From positions 1 through 64,000 of the forward strand of contig CACBGS010000004.1 of assembly GCA_902538855.1 (NCBI GenBank): DNA of 64,000 nt, read 5' to 3'. Both the position numbers and the translations under genes were made by a program. Positions 1 through 8,992 of this stretch are shown in pieces; positions within the stretch are counted from its first letter, which is position 1, and each line of letters starts with the position of its first letter. The notes beneath the pieces were generated by a model that made no database searches, was not told the origin of the DNA, and was given only the letters and a program-made list of their open reading frames with translations. This DNA comes from an uncultured Coxiella sp. (GTDB lineage Bacteria; Pseudomonadota; Gammaproteobacteria; Comchoanobacterales; Comchoanobacteraceae).

Positions 1-742
1 ATGCATCAAGCTGTAAGTTATTGATTTCTATACTTGGATAATGAGATAGCACGGCATCTATAGGTTGCATTAAATCCTTTAGAGAGTCAGCTGATAAAAC
101 ATACTCTAATGAGTGCATTTGAGCTGCTGTCCAAGGGTGGATATAATTGCGTCTAAGCATACTAAGGCAAGCATATGATTGGAATTTACTGCCTAAATCT
201 CTCGCTATAGCCCGAATATAAGTGCCAGAGCTGCATAGTATATCAACCTCAATATTAGGATGATTAACACAAAGGTTTTCGTATTGATGAATAGTGACTG
301 AGCGCTTAGCAATAGGAATATCTATGCCTTTTCGGGCATAGTAATAATATGGCTTGCCTTGGTACTTAAGTGCAGATACTTTAGGAGGATATTGTTCAAT
401 GCTACCTAAAAAATATTTTTCAAGGATTAGTGCAACAGATGTGGTATCACAAAATAAAGAGGGGCCAAAACGAAGTATATGGCCTTGTTTATCACAGCTA
501 TCTGTTTCATAACCAAGTGTAATACCAGCAGTATAGTGCTTATCAGCTTGCATGCTATACTGACTAAATTTTGTAGCCTCTCCAATAGCTAATACGAGCA
601 TGCCAGTGGCCATAGGATCAAGTGTGCCAGTATGACCAACTTTGACTTTAAAGCGACGCCTAACTTTTGCGACAACATGCGCAGAACTCATACCATAAGG
701 CTTATCAACCAGCAAAAAACCAAACTTGTTACTACTAGGCAT
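1..742 (-). CDS. truB: tRNA pseudouridine(55) synthase TruB, 3' end cut by window
   Basis: This enzyme makes pseudouridine 55 in the T-loop of tRNAs. The visible 247 codons start at ATG 742, three bases after the rbfA stop. They show DKPYGMSS (residues 13-20), then the catalytic block GHTGTLDP (36-43) with Asp42 as the expected catalytic residue. Further on are PPKVSALK and the C-terminal-half motif GTYIRAIARDLG, all family hallmarks. The stop codon lies beyond base 1. The gene closes the rimP-nusA-infB-rbfA-truB order conserved in gammaproteobacteria, where rpsO usually follows. It is probably cotranscribed with rbfA. Identification is from motifs and synteny, and I see nothing abnormal in the visible part. 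Confidence 0.95.
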   Translation of the reverse strand, partial: MPSSNKFGFLLVDKPYGMSSAHVVAKVRRRFKVKVGHTGTLDPMATGMLVLAIGEATKFSQYSMQADKHYTAGITLGYETDSCDKQGHILRFGPSLFCDTTSVALILEKYFLGSIEQYPPKVSALKYQGKPYYYYARKGIDIPIAKRSVTIHQYENLCVNHPNIEVDILCSSGTYIRAIARDLGSKFQSYACLSMLRRNYIHPWTAAQMHSLEYVLSADSLKDLMQPIDAVLSHYPSIEINNLQLDA

Positions 743-745
743 AAG

Positions 746-1036
746 CTAGGAAATACTCAGCTTTAAGTGAATGCTCGGTATGGCTTTAAGTGCAGTATTA
801 CGGGCAAGGTAGTGTCTAAGCTTAGGAAGTTTTTCTAACAGCATTCTATGCTTTAGTTCAATAGAGCTCTCTGATTCATTTTGCATATCAGGAAATTGAT
901 AATAAATGTGTAATGTGCGCCTATCTATGAGTTCAGCATCAACAATAGTGAGAGGTAATTGTGCTTCTAACTGAAAATACTCAGCAGCTTTTTGTTTAAG
1001 CAGTTTTGCAATTTTGTGGTCTCTAATGTGATCCAT
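746..1036 (-). CDS. rbfA: 30S ribosome-binding factor RbfA (short form)
   Basis: RbfA helps 16S rRNA processing and late 30S assembly and is important for growth in the cold. The protein is only 96 residues, against about 120-135 in most proteobacteria. It keeps the RxxKIAxxLxQ-like N-terminal helix and the beta-rich KH-type core (VDAELIDRRTLHIYYQF), but it lacks the usual C-terminal tail. Identification rests largely on position: it lies between infB and truB, exactly where rbfA is found in gammaproteobacteria. It ends with TAG three bases before truB. Sequence similarity alone would be marginal, so divergence and shortening are noteworthy. Confidence 0.8.
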   Translation of the reverse strand: MDHIRDHKIAKLLKQKAAEYFQLEAQLPLTIVDAELIDRRTLHIYYQFPDMQNESESSIELKHRMLLEKLPKLRHYLARNTALKAIPSIHLKLSIS

Positions 1037-1059
1037 AATAATGTAATATGTTGCAGCAT

Positions 1060-3315
1060 TTAAGTATTATCAACTACCTGATAGGCTTCAATAATATCAC
1101 CAACTTTAATATCATCATAACCCTTAATGCCAATACCGCATTCTAGGCCAGATTTAATCTCATTGACACTATCAGAAAATCTACGCAAAGATTCAATTTT
1201 ACCCTCATATATTGATTTCTGATTACGAATAATACGTGCAAATGCATTACGTTTAATAAGACCATCTTGCACTTCACAACCAGAGATGGTGCCAAACTTT
1301 GAAGAGCGGAAAATATCTTTTACCAGAGCAGAGCCAAGGGTGACTTCTTTTTGTTTTGGTTTATGCAGGCCTTGTAAATGGTCATTAATAAAATCTATAA
1401 CATCATAAATAATGCTAAAATACTGAATTTGGACATTCTCTGATATAAGCAGTTTTTTTGCTGCAGGATCACAGCGCACATTAAAAGCAAGTATAATAGC
1501 ATCAGATGCCTTAGCAAGATGCACATCAGAGCTAGTAATGCCACCAACGTTACTAGCTACTACTTGTATAGTAGATGGATAGTCTTCTGAGTCACCGCAT
1601 TTCTTAACTGTTTCCGTAAGAGCTTCAAGCGAGCCATGTACATCAGTTTTGATAATAACTGGCATTACTGGTCTTGTGTCATCTTGTTTTTTACTTAGAA
1701 GAGACTCAGCGCGTGCTCTTGCGCTACCTTGGCTAAGCAATAGCTTAGCTCTCGCTTGCCTAGAAGACGCTAGCTCACGAGCCTGTTTTTCACTATCTAT
1801 ATGAATAGCTTGATCTCCTGCATGAGGAGGTGCAGACAAGCCAGTTATTTCAACTGCTTCAGAGGGGAGTGCCTGTTTAAGTAGCTTACCTTGGCTATTA
1901 CGCATGGTCCGGATTTTTCCATATTGCTCACCAGCAATAACCACTTGTCCTTGCTTGAAAATGCCCTGTGTTACCAGAATAGTTGCAGTAGGGCCTAGGC
2001 CTTTATCCAATCTCGTCTCGATAACTGAGCCACATGCACGTCCAGCCACATTGGCTTTTAACTCCATCATTTCAGCTTGCAGTGCAATACTATCAAGTAG
2101 TTGGTCTACATTTTCACCAGTTTTAGCAGAAATGTCTTGAAAGATAACATCGCCACCCCATTGCTCAGGGAGAACATCATGTTTACTCATTTCAGTACGT
2201 ATTTTCTCTGGATCAGCATCATCTTTATCAATCTTATTAACGGCAACGATAATAGGTACGCCAGCTGCCCTAGCATGCTGTATGGCTTCAACTGTCTGCG
2301 GCATCACGCCATCATTCGCAGCAACCACTAGAACGACTATATCAGTGATATCAGCGCCTCTAGCACGCATAGCAGTAAATGCTTCATGGCCTGGGGTATC
2401 AAGAAAAGTAATCGCACCATGTGCGGTATCTACTTGATAAGCACCAACATGTTGAGTTATACCGCCAGCTTCTTTGTCGACAACTTTAGTATTACGGATG
2501 TAATCTAGTAAGGAGGTCTTGCCGTGGTCAACATGACCCATAATTGTAACAATAGCAGCACGTGCTTGCATATCAACAGCTTCATTATCAGAAGTATGAA
2601 ACTTATCATCATCATGAGATTCGAATATAACTTGCTCGACTACAGCATCATAGTGAAATGTATCTAAAACAATTTCAGCCTGCTCAAAGCTAATCATTTG
2701 GTTAACGGTAACCATGTCGCCCAGCTCAAAGAAAGCTTTGATTATATCCATACTTGGGCGGTTTATTTTCTTAGCCAAGACATCAACAGACATAGTTTCA
2801 GGTAGTTGTACAGTTTGTCTAGGTTGGTCAGTATCATGCTCAGTACTAGCCGCTGGTTGTACAACATCAGGTTTTTCTTGCTGTTTAGCAGTTTCTTTAG
2901 CACGTGAAGCCAGTACTTCTTTTACGGACATGGTCTTAACTGGTGCAGGTTTATTCTCAACTTGTTCAGATGGGCTTGCCTTTGGCTGTGCCTGGCGAAA
3001 CTTCTTATCTAAAGAAACAATCTTTTGTTCACCACGTATAGGAGAGCTAGCTGCTGTGCTGGGCTTGATGCTTAATGTCTTTTTCTGCGTATTTTTATTA
3101 AGTCCTAGAGTTGTACGTTTTTTAGATGTACGCAGTTGTTCAAGTATAAGCGCCTTTGCCTTTGCTGATAACAACACATAACCAGACTCAATAGTAACTC
3201 CAGCACCAGAGAGCAGTTTAGTTAGCTGCTCGACGCTTAACTTAGTGGTCTTAGCAAGTTCAACTAGGCTAATTTTGTCTTTTTCAGTATCAGTAATCAA
3301 AGAATCAATCTCCAT
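1060..3315 (-). CDS. infB: translation initiation factor IF-2
   Basis: IF-2 is the GTPase that brings fMet-tRNA to the 30S subunit and promotes subunit joining. The 751 residues contain an N-terminal IF2_N-like segment (about 15-60), a low-complexity linker rich in K, P, S and Q, a second IF2_N segment near 175-225, and the G domain. G-domain motifs are GHVDHGKT at 260-267, [10 protein letters not shown] near 284, DTPGH at 306-310 and NKID at 360-363. Domains II to IV follow, ending in [16 protein letters not shown]. The protein is shorter than E. coli IF-2 (890) because the N-terminal region is reduced. Its start overlaps the end of nusA by 11 bases, so the two are translationally coupled. 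Confidence 0.98.
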   Translation of the reverse strand: MEIDSLITDTEKDKISLVELAKTTKLSVEQLTKLLSGAGVTIESGYVLLSAKAKALILEQLRTSKKRTTLGLNKNTQKKTLSIKPSTAASSPIRGEQKIVSLDKKFRQAQPKASPSEQVENKPAPVKTMSVKEVLASRAKETAKQQEKPDVVQPAASTEHDTDQPRQTVQLPETMSVDVLAKKINRPSMDIIKAFFELGDMVTVNQMISFEQAEIVLDTFHYDAVVEQVIFESHDDDKFHTSDNEAVDMQARAAIVTIMGHVDHGKTSLLDYIRNTKVVDKEAGGITQHVGAYQVDTAHGAITFLDTPGHEAFTAMRARGADITDIVVLVVAANDGVMPQTVEAIQHARAAGVPIIVAVNKIDKDDADPEKIRTEMSKHDVLPEQWGGDVIFQDISAKTGENVDQLLDSIALQAEMMELKANVAGRACGSVIETRLDKGLGPTATILVTQGIFKQGQVVIAGEQYGKIRTMRNSQGKLLKQALPSEAVEITGLSAPPHAGDQAIHIDSEKQARELASSRQARAKLLLSQGSARARAESLLSKKQDDTRPVMPVIIKTDVHGSLEALTETVKKCGDSEDYPSTIQVVASNVGGITSSDVHLAKASDAIILAFNVRCDPAAKKLLISENVQIQYFSIIYDVIDFINDHLQGLHKPKQKEVTLGSALVKDIFRSSKFGTISGCEVQDGLIKRNAFARIIRNQKSIYEGKIESLRRFSDSVNEIKSGLECGIGIKGYDDIKVGDIIEAYQVVDNT

Positions 3316-4792
3316 CTTTATTTGTATCAGCTAAATCACTAAACCAAGGTTCTCTAGCAAGCATGATTAAGGATGAGGCATCCTCGTTATCAATAGTAAT
3401 AATAGCAGTGAGTTCATCAATAGATAACTCAGCAAGATCCTCTTGTGATTTGATATCAGCTTGTGCAAGCAATTTAATCTGATCTTTACTTAGGCTGCCA
3501 AAACCATCAAGCTCGTACTGAGCTGAAGTATCTTCAGATAACGTCTCTTCTAGTACATATGACGTTGCTCGTGAGTATAATGCCTCAGCAATGTCTTCAT
3601 CAAATTCCTCAATAGCTGCTAAATCCTCAAGTGAGCTTTTACTAATGCTATGACTATCAGTAAAACCTTCGCGGATTAGGATCTCAGCAATATCAGCATC
3701 AACATCTAATGCTGTACACAAAGCATCCAGTGGGCTAAGTTCTTGTTCTTCTGAGCCATCAGATTTGACAATATTAAGCTTCCATCCAAGTAAATCACTA
3801 GCAAGTTTAATATTCTGACCACTACGGCCGATAACCTGAGCAAGTTGGTCTTTTGCAACATACAAATCCATGCTTTTTTCGTCTTCATTCATAGTGATGC
3901 TATCTATAGTGCCAGGCGAAAGAGCGTGGATAATCATTTTAGCTGGATCATCATCCCATAGAATAATGTCAATTCTTTCGCCATTAAGTTCATTGGAAAC
4001 AGCTTGAACTCTTGTGCCGCGCATACCGATACACGCACCAATAGGATCAACACGTTTATCGTTACTTTTAACAGCAATTTTTGCTCTTGAACCAGGATCC
4101 CTAGCGATTGCCTTAATTTCAATACTACCTTCATGTATTTCAGGAACTTCAGTAAAGAACTGTTGTTCGAGAAAGCCATTAGATGTTCTGCTTAATTGAC
4201 AAACGGCATTACGGTATTCTGGCTGAGTATGCATGACTTCAGCTTTGATTTTGTCTTCAGAACGAAAAATCTCTCTTGGGATAATATCAGCCTTATAAAT
4301 GATACCATCAATATTATCATCTAATTCTACAAGTAAGTAATCGCGGGTAACCTTTTTTACTTTTCCGTGAACAATCTCACCTAGACGCTCCGAGAAGCGC
4401 TCTCTATGTTTCTGATTCTGACCTTCTCTAATAATTTTATAAATATGCTGTTTAACTTGTGTTGCAACAATTCTGCCAAGATTTTCAACAGGTATCGATT
4501 CGAATATCTCTTCGCCAACGGCAGCCTCTGGAGTTAACGACAATGCTTGTTGTAAAGGCATGTCCAGAGCTATATCAATACCATCCAGATCATCTGCAAC
4601 AATAGTCCAAACACGAAAAATCTCTAATGTGCCTTGATCAGAATCGATTTGAACTTTTATACGAGTGCCTTCAGGATAACGCTTAGCTATAACGCTAGCA
4701 AGAGCATCTTCAGTTTCAATAGCGACGGCATCGACGCTCAGACCTGTTTGACTGCTAAGATAATCAAGAAATACTTTAATGTCTTTACTCAT
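3305..4792 (-). CDS. nusA: transcription termination/antitermination factor NusA
   Basis: NusA binds RNA polymerase and modulates pausing, termination and antitermination. The 495 residues match the length of E. coli NusA. An N-terminal polymerase-binding domain is followed by an S1 domain (around GEIVHGKVKKVTRDYLLVEL), two KH domains (including DPIGACIGMRGTRVQAV and the later VIGRSGQNIKLAS) and two C-terminal helix-hairpin-helix acidic repeats. The acidic repeats are typical of gammaproteobacterial NusA, where they contact the alpha C-terminal domain or lambda N. The gene ends in TGA inside the infB start region and begins five bases after the rimP stop. Confidence 0.97.
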   Translation of the reverse strand: MSKDIKVFLDYLSSQTGLSVDAVAIETEDALASVIAKRYPEGTRIKVQIDSDQGTLEIFRVWTIVADDLDGIDIALDMPLQQALSLTPEAAVGEEIFESIPVENLGRIVATQVKQHIYKIIREGQNQKHRERFSERLGEIVHGKVKKVTRDYLLVELDDNIDGIIYKADIIPREIFRSEDKIKAEVMHTQPEYRNAVCQLSRTSNGFLEQQFFTEVPEIHEGSIEIKAIARDPGSRAKIAVKSNDKRVDPIGACIGMRGTRVQAVSNELNGERIDIILWDDDPAKMIIHALSPGTIDSITMNEDEKSMDLYVAKDQLAQVIGRSGQNIKLASDLLGWKLNIVKSDGSEEQELSPLDALCTALDVDADIAEILIREGFTDSHSISKSSLEDLAAIEEFDEDIAEALYSRATSYVLEETLSEDTSAQYELDGFGSLSKDQIKLLAQADIKSQEDLAELSIDELTAIITIDNEDASSLIMLAREPWFSDLADTNKDGD

Positions 4793-4797
4793 ATATT

Positions 4798-5259
4798 TTA
4801 CTCTGGTTCATATATTAAACGAATTTTGTCAACATCCTGCCATTCAATGTTAATCAGCTGCTCATCAACAAGCAGGATAATGTCATTACCATCTATGGCA
4901 TTAAGCTTACCCGTGAAGTTTTTACGTCCATCGATTGAGCGCTTGGTTTTACATTTGATACGGCTACCAACATGCTTCTGACAATGGTCAAGATTGAAAA
5001 GAATACGATCCAACCCAGGTGAAGATACTTCTATAGTGTAACTAAGAATAGATGGAAACGACACTGCTGCTTGAGCGCGGATCTGTTGACCTGCTTTATG
5101 GCAGTCATCTGCACTCACAGCACGGTTATCTGCATCAATAAAGACACGTAACGTATTACCCTTGTGGCCAGGTATCATTTCACAACCGTACAAATGAATA
5201 CCGTCACAGGCAGCTACGCACTCCCGTATGTATTGTTGCATGTCCTCAAATACCTTCAT
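4798..5259 (-). CDS. rimP: ribosome maturation factor RimP
   Basis: RimP is needed for early 30S subunit assembly. The 153-residue product has the expected length and order: an N-terminal alpha/beta domain (GIHLYGCEMIPGHKGNTLRVFIDADN) followed by the ISYTIEVSSPGLDR-like region, here YTIEVSSPGLDRIL, which is the best family signature. A C-terminal SH3-like barrel follows (FTGKLNAIDGNDIILLVDE). It is the first protein gene of the nusA operon, directly downstream of initiator tRNA and separated from it by a hairpin terminator at 5276-5299. Confidence 0.93.
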   Translation of the reverse strand: MKVFEDMQQYIRECVAACDGIHLYGCEMIPGHKGNTLRVFIDADNRAVSADDCHKAGQQIRAQAAVSFPSILSYTIEVSSPGLDRILFNLDHCQKHVGSRIKCKTKRSIDGRKNFTGKLNAIDGNDIILLVDEQLINIEWQDVDKIRLIYEPE

Positions 5260-5275
5260 AACTCCATTGACCAGT

Positions 5276-5299
5276 AAAAAAAAGAGCCGTTTGGCCCTA
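5276..5299 (-). terminator. rho-independent terminator after tRNA-fMet
   Basis: Read on the minus strand, AGGGCC and GGCTCT form a six-base-pair stem (one G-U pair) around an AAAC loop, followed immediately by eight T residues. It lies just downstream of the tRNA and 17 bases upstream of the rimP start. It probably ends or attenuates the tRNA transcript, with read-through feeding the nusA operon. Confidence 0.7.
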
Positions 5300-5305
5300 T
5301 AATAA

Positions 5306-5382
<77 letters not shown>

Positions 5383-5456
5383 ATGTAGGCTTATTATACT
5401 ACATATAAATAGCAAATGCAATATAACTGTGCTTGTATGTGATTTTATAGATAAAT

Positions 5457-6812
5457 TTACAATATCCACTTACTTAAATCATCATCATCAGTAAGAGAGT
5501 GCATTTGCTCATCAACATAGGCTTGGTCAATAGTGACCGTCACACCAGGTTGTTCAGAGGCAGTAAATGACACAGATTCCAACAGCTTTTCCATAATAGT
5601 ATACAAACGTCTTGCGCCAATATTATCGCTTTTCTCGTTCATTTTAAAAGCTATATCAGCAATGCTTTGTATTCCATTTGCAGTAAATTTAAGCTTTACA
5701 TCTTCAGTAGCAAGCAGAGCTTGGTATTGTTTGATGAGAGAGGATCTAGGTTCTGAAAGTATTCTAACAAAATCAGAGCTAGAAAGAGGTTTTAGTTCTA
5801 CTCTAATAGGTAGGCGTCCTTGGAGCTCAGAGATCATATCAGAAGGTTTTACGCCCATAAATGCACCTGAGGCAATAAATAAGATGTGATCGGTTTTAAT
5901 ATTGCCATATTTAGTTTGTATAGTAGAACCTTCTATCAGTGGTAGTAAGTCACGTTGCACGCCTTCTCTAGATACATCGCCACCATGTCCCATACTTTTT
6001 ACAACTTTATCAATCTCATCAATAAAAACAATACCATTCTCTTCAACATAACGGATCGCTGTACTTCTTACTTGTTCCTCACTAATCAAATTTTGTGACT
6101 CTTCACGAATTAAGACGCTTCGTGCATCTTTGACGCTCATTTTGCGCGATTTACCCTTTTCTGGAATATTATCAAATATACTTTGCAGTTGATTAGAGAT
6201 GTCTTCCATACCTTGAGGCACCATAATTTCGACACCATAGCTATTCTGACGTGTTTCAATATCTATAATACGCTCATCTAATTCACCAGCACGATATTTT
6301 TTACGGTATACCTCTCTTGCCTCTGACTGTTGTTTTTTCTCATCCGTATCATTTTGCTCATGTGAGTGTATTGCGTCTAATATAATTTCCTCAGCATTAA
6401 GTGTAGCTTGCTCAGTAACCGTCTTCATAGCATGCTCACGCACCTTTTGTATTGCTATAGCTACTAAATCACGCACTATAGAATCCACATCACGACCAAC
6501 ATAGCCAACCTCTGTAAATTTAGTAGCCTCTACTTTTACAAAGGGTGCATTAACTATATTGGCAATTCTTCTAGCTATTTCTGTTTTACCGACACCAGTA
6601 GGGCCTATCATTAAAATATTTTTTGGTGAAATCTCATCCTTTAGATTATCAACACGTAGTCGCCGCCAACGATTGCGAAGTGCGATTGCCACAGCACGTT
6701 TAGCATCACATTGTCCTACAACATCTTGATCAAGCAAATCAACTATACTTTGTGGCGTTGGGGTATCAGGGTATAAAAAAGCAAGATTACTTTCATTATC
6801 ATTATTAAACAT
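5457..6812 (-). CDS. hslU: HslU, ATPase subunit of the HslUV protease
   Basis: HslU is an AAA+ unfoldase that feeds proteins to the HslV peptidase. The 451 residues are close to the usual 443-450. An N-terminal segment TPQSIVDLLDQDVVGQ leads to Walker A GPTGVGKT at 70-77. The pore motif GYVGRDVDSIVRDL follows, then the variable I-domain (about 110-240). Walker B is FIDEIDKV, and near the end is the sensor-2 region with GARRLYTIMEK. The C-terminus DLSKWIL matches the family tail that docks into HslV. It lies nine bases after hslV, as in enteric bacteria, and is probably cotranscribed with it. Confidence 0.98.
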   Translation of the reverse strand: MFNNDNESNLAFLYPDTPTPQSIVDLLDQDVVGQCDAKRAVAIALRNRWRRLRVDNLKDEISPKNILMIGPTGVGKTEIARRIANIVNAPFVKVEATKFTEVGYVGRDVDSIVRDLVAIAIQKVREHAMKTVTEQATLNAEEIILDAIHSHEQNDTDEKKQQSEAREVYRKKYRAGELDERIIDIETRQNSYGVEIMVPQGMEDISNQLQSIFDNIPEKGKSRKMSVKDARSVLIREESQNLISEEQVRSTAIRYVEENGIVFIDEIDKVVKSMGHGGDVSREGVQRDLLPLIEGSTIQTKYGNIKTDHILFIASGAFMGVKPSDMISELQGRLPIRVELKPLSSSDFVRILSEPRSSLIKQYQALLATEDVKLKFTANGIQSIADIAFKMNEKSDNIGARRLYTIMEKLLESVSFTASEQPGVTVTIDQAYVDEQMHSLTDDDDLSKWIL

Positions 6813-6821
6813 AAATGTCTC

Positions 6822-7391
6822 CTAGGTTTTATTTTCTATATCAAGTTCTAATAGAGATAAATTATGATTGGTATAAATACAAATATCTGCTGCAATTTTA
6901 AGACCTTCAGTTACAATATCCATAGCAGACATTTGGGTGTTATCATATAGTGCACAGGCAGCTGCTTTTGCGTAATCACCACCAGAACCAATAGCCATGA
7001 TAGCATTTTCAGGTTCAATTACATCACCGTTACCGCTAATTAATAGAGAGGTATCCTTATCAGCAACAACCATAAGCGCTTCAAGGCGTCTGAGTACTCT
7101 ATCAGTGCGCCAGTCCTTGGCAAGTTCTACAGCAGATTTTGATAAGTTACCCTGATACTGTTCTAATTTTTTCTCAAAGCGTTCAAAAAGAGTGAAAGCA
7201 TCTGCTGTGGCACCTGCAAAACCGGCTAATACATTATTTTGATAAAGTCTACGAACTTTTTTGGCATTACCTTTCATGATAGTTTGACCAAGAGATACTT
7301 GGCCATCACCACCCATAGCAACAGTATTACCTCTTCTTACAGTTAAAATAGTTGTACTACGAACTCTAGTTTGATTTTGCATATTATACAT
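6822..7391 (-). CDS. hslV: HslV, peptidase subunit of the HslUV protease
   Basis: HslV is the threonine peptidase of the bacterial proteasome-like HslUV complex. The 189-residue product carries [19 protein letters not shown] and [11 protein letters not shown], both diagnostic. The expected catalytic Thr is residue 13, so an unusually long 12-residue leader precedes it, whereas enteric HslV has only the initiator Met. The start at ATG 7391 is supported by GAGG five bases upstream. A second ATG three codons later would still leave a leader, so self- or peptidase-mediated trimming would be needed. It follows the FtsN-like gene with a two-base gap. Confidence 0.97.
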   Translation of the reverse strand: MYNMQNQTRVRSTTILTVRRGNTVAMGGDGQVSLGQTIMKGNAKKVRRLYQNNVLAGFAGATADAFTLFERFEKKLEQYQGNLSKSAVELAKDWRTDRVLRRLEALMVVADKDTSLLISGNGDVIEPENAIMAIGSGGDYAKAAACALYDNTQMSAMDIVTEGLKIAADICIYTNHNLSLLELDIENKT

Positions 7392-7393
7392 AA

Positions 7394-7900
7394 TTACCTC
7401 GCTATATATATTGTGGATGTGACGGATTTTTTTTCTAGTAGTTTACGAATATTAGACAAATAAGAACCGTTATTATTAGCCTCAATATAGAGCCTAAGAC
7501 AGTTAGTATTATTATTAGGGAATGGTCTTAACACTGAGCTGTAGCCTAACTTCGTTAGAGCATTAGCAACGGGTGTGATCTTAGAACTTGGTAGGCATTC
7601 CGTCTCTAAGCTATAACCTTTACTAACATATTGGCTACTTTTATCTGATGGTTTTGCATTAATAATTTCTACACTTGGCGCATAAATAGTAGGGAAGAGA
7701 AAAGAATGTATCTGGTTATAGCTAGTGGTTGCATATGTGATCGCCTCTGAGGGAATTATTTCGCTGTGCATACTTTTAAGTATGGGTAGCGACTTATTAT
7801 AATGATAGCAAAGAATAGCAAAAGAAATAATGGTGAAATACAACCATACACCTTTGCGAGGAGAGCGTCTATTGCGTTTTAGGGCATAATCATTATACAT
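7394..7900 (-). CDS. small FtsN-like SPOR-domain membrane protein
   Basis: This is probably a divergent FtsN, a cell-division protein that binds denuded septal peptidoglycan. The 168 residues show a basic cytoplasmic N-terminus ([10 protein letters not shown]), one transmembrane segment (about 18-34), a periplasmic linker and a C-terminal SPOR-like region from about 90 to 168 ([19 protein letters not shown] near the end). It lies directly upstream of hslV-hslU, and ftsN-hslV-hslU is the order in E. coli. It is roughly half the length of E. coli FtsN, with a much shorter linker. The SPOR assignment is by pattern and synteny rather than strong identity. Confidence 0.7.
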   Translation of the reverse strand: MYNDYALKRNRRSPRKGVWLYFTIISFAILCYHYNKSLPILKSMHSEIIPSEAITYATTSYNQIHSFLFPTIYAPSVEIINAKPSDKSSQYVSKGYSLETECLPSSKITPVANALTKLGYSSVLRPFPNNNTNCLRLYIEANNNGSYLSNIRKLLEKKSVTSTIYIAR

Positions 7901-7997
7901 TGCGATGACTAAATAGTGACTTATACTATAGATATAACCCTATAATATAAAATTTCAAGAGTAAACAGTAAAAATATTCTCAAACTAGGCTGGTAAA

Positions 7998-8954
7998 TTA
8001 AATAGAAAAGTATTTGTTTAGTCTAGCTACTACTTGTGGGAATAATCCCCAATTAGATCGCCAGTAAGGGGCATGATCCGTGAAGAAATAATGTGCGGTT
8101 TGTGTGGGGGTCCAGCCATATTCAAATTTTTTAGCTACTAGATCTTTGATAATATCCTCTGGGATGGTAAGTTTGCTAACAATATTTACCACATCAGGAT
8201 GATTATCATAAAAGCCAACAGAGGTTGCTAAGTATACAGGAAAGGTCTTCGTGTACAAGCTGCTGATAAGGCTATTAGAATCAACTTTAAGCCTAGTTAG
8301 GCTAAGAACGCTAGTTAGCGCAGAAGGTTCCCAACTAGATACAATAAATGGCCTATGGAATAACATAGCATGCATTACCTGTTGCGCTTGTTCAGATTCG
8401 CTTGCTGCGTAGACAGGTCTAAGAATATTTTTTAGCTTGAGTAGGGCAATGGCATTAAGATCATGATGCACATTAGACCAATCGCTACCGCCTATAAAAA
8501 ATGATATAGCATCACCATTTTCAACAAAATGTGGCAAAAAGCTATTAAGCTGACTATAGTTGACTAAATCAGGCTGCTTTGTAATCATATAATTAGGGAC
8601 ATATAGGCCTTTGCTAGCATTAAAGTTTGGGCCCAACACAACAACAGTATGATTGTTAAGAACTTGCCGCCAGAGATCTTTAATCAGCACACCCCAAACC
8701 TCAATGTAATAATCAACCTTGCCTGTTGTGAGCGGTGTTAGATCACGAGTGTTAACAATTTGGGTTGATATCGTCTCGCATTTAAAGCCAACCTGCCATA
8801 AGGTTTCGTGGATTGCATGTTGTATTTGAATACTATCCCAATTAGCCGTTTGTAAAGATATGGGCCTATTTATAGGACATAGAGTCTCAGCTAATGCGTT
8901 AATGTTGGCAAACAAACTAACAACATAAAAAAGAATTAAGGAGAGACGTAGCAT
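7998..8954 (-). CDS. glycine betaine/choline-type (OpuAC) substrate-binding protein
   Basis: This is a periplasmic binding protein of the OpuAC/ProX class, which usually delivers quaternary amines to an ABC transporter. A signal peptide (hydrophobic 4-20, ending near ALA-E) is followed by TANWDSIQIQHAIHETLWQVGF, the typical OpuAC opening. Later come YYIEVWGVL and the C-terminal YGWTPTQTAHYFF. ATG 8954 is preferred over the TTG one codon upstream, with AAGG before it. No permease or ATPase for betaine lies nearby, so the partner must be elsewhere or the protein is an orphan. It follows waaA by about 38 bases and may share its promoter. Confidence 0.8.
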   Translation of the reverse strand: MLRLSLILFYVVSLFANINALAETLCPINRPISLQTANWDSIQIQHAIHETLWQVGFKCETISTQIVNTRDLTPLTTGKVDYYIEVWGVLIKDLWRQVLNNHTVVVLGPNFNASKGLYVPNYMITKQPDLVNYSQLNSFLPHFVENGDAISFFIGGSDWSNVHHDLNAIALLKLKNILRPVYAASESEQAQQVMHAMLFHRPFIVSSWEPSALTSVLSLTRLKVDSNSLISSLYTKTFPVYLATSVGFYDNHPDVVNIVSKLTIPEDIIKDLVAKKFEYGWTPTQTAHYFFTDHAPYWRSNWGLFPQVVARLNKYFSI

Positions 8955-8992
8955 CAATATACCTTACTTAGGGAGTTATTAGTATAATGTTA

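Noticed and set aside
2714-3181. Open frame of 155 codons on the plus strand across infB
   Set aside because: It lies antisense to the well-conserved IF-2 N-terminal region, has no Shine-Dalgarno and encodes Ser/Cys-rich sequence typical of a shadow frame.
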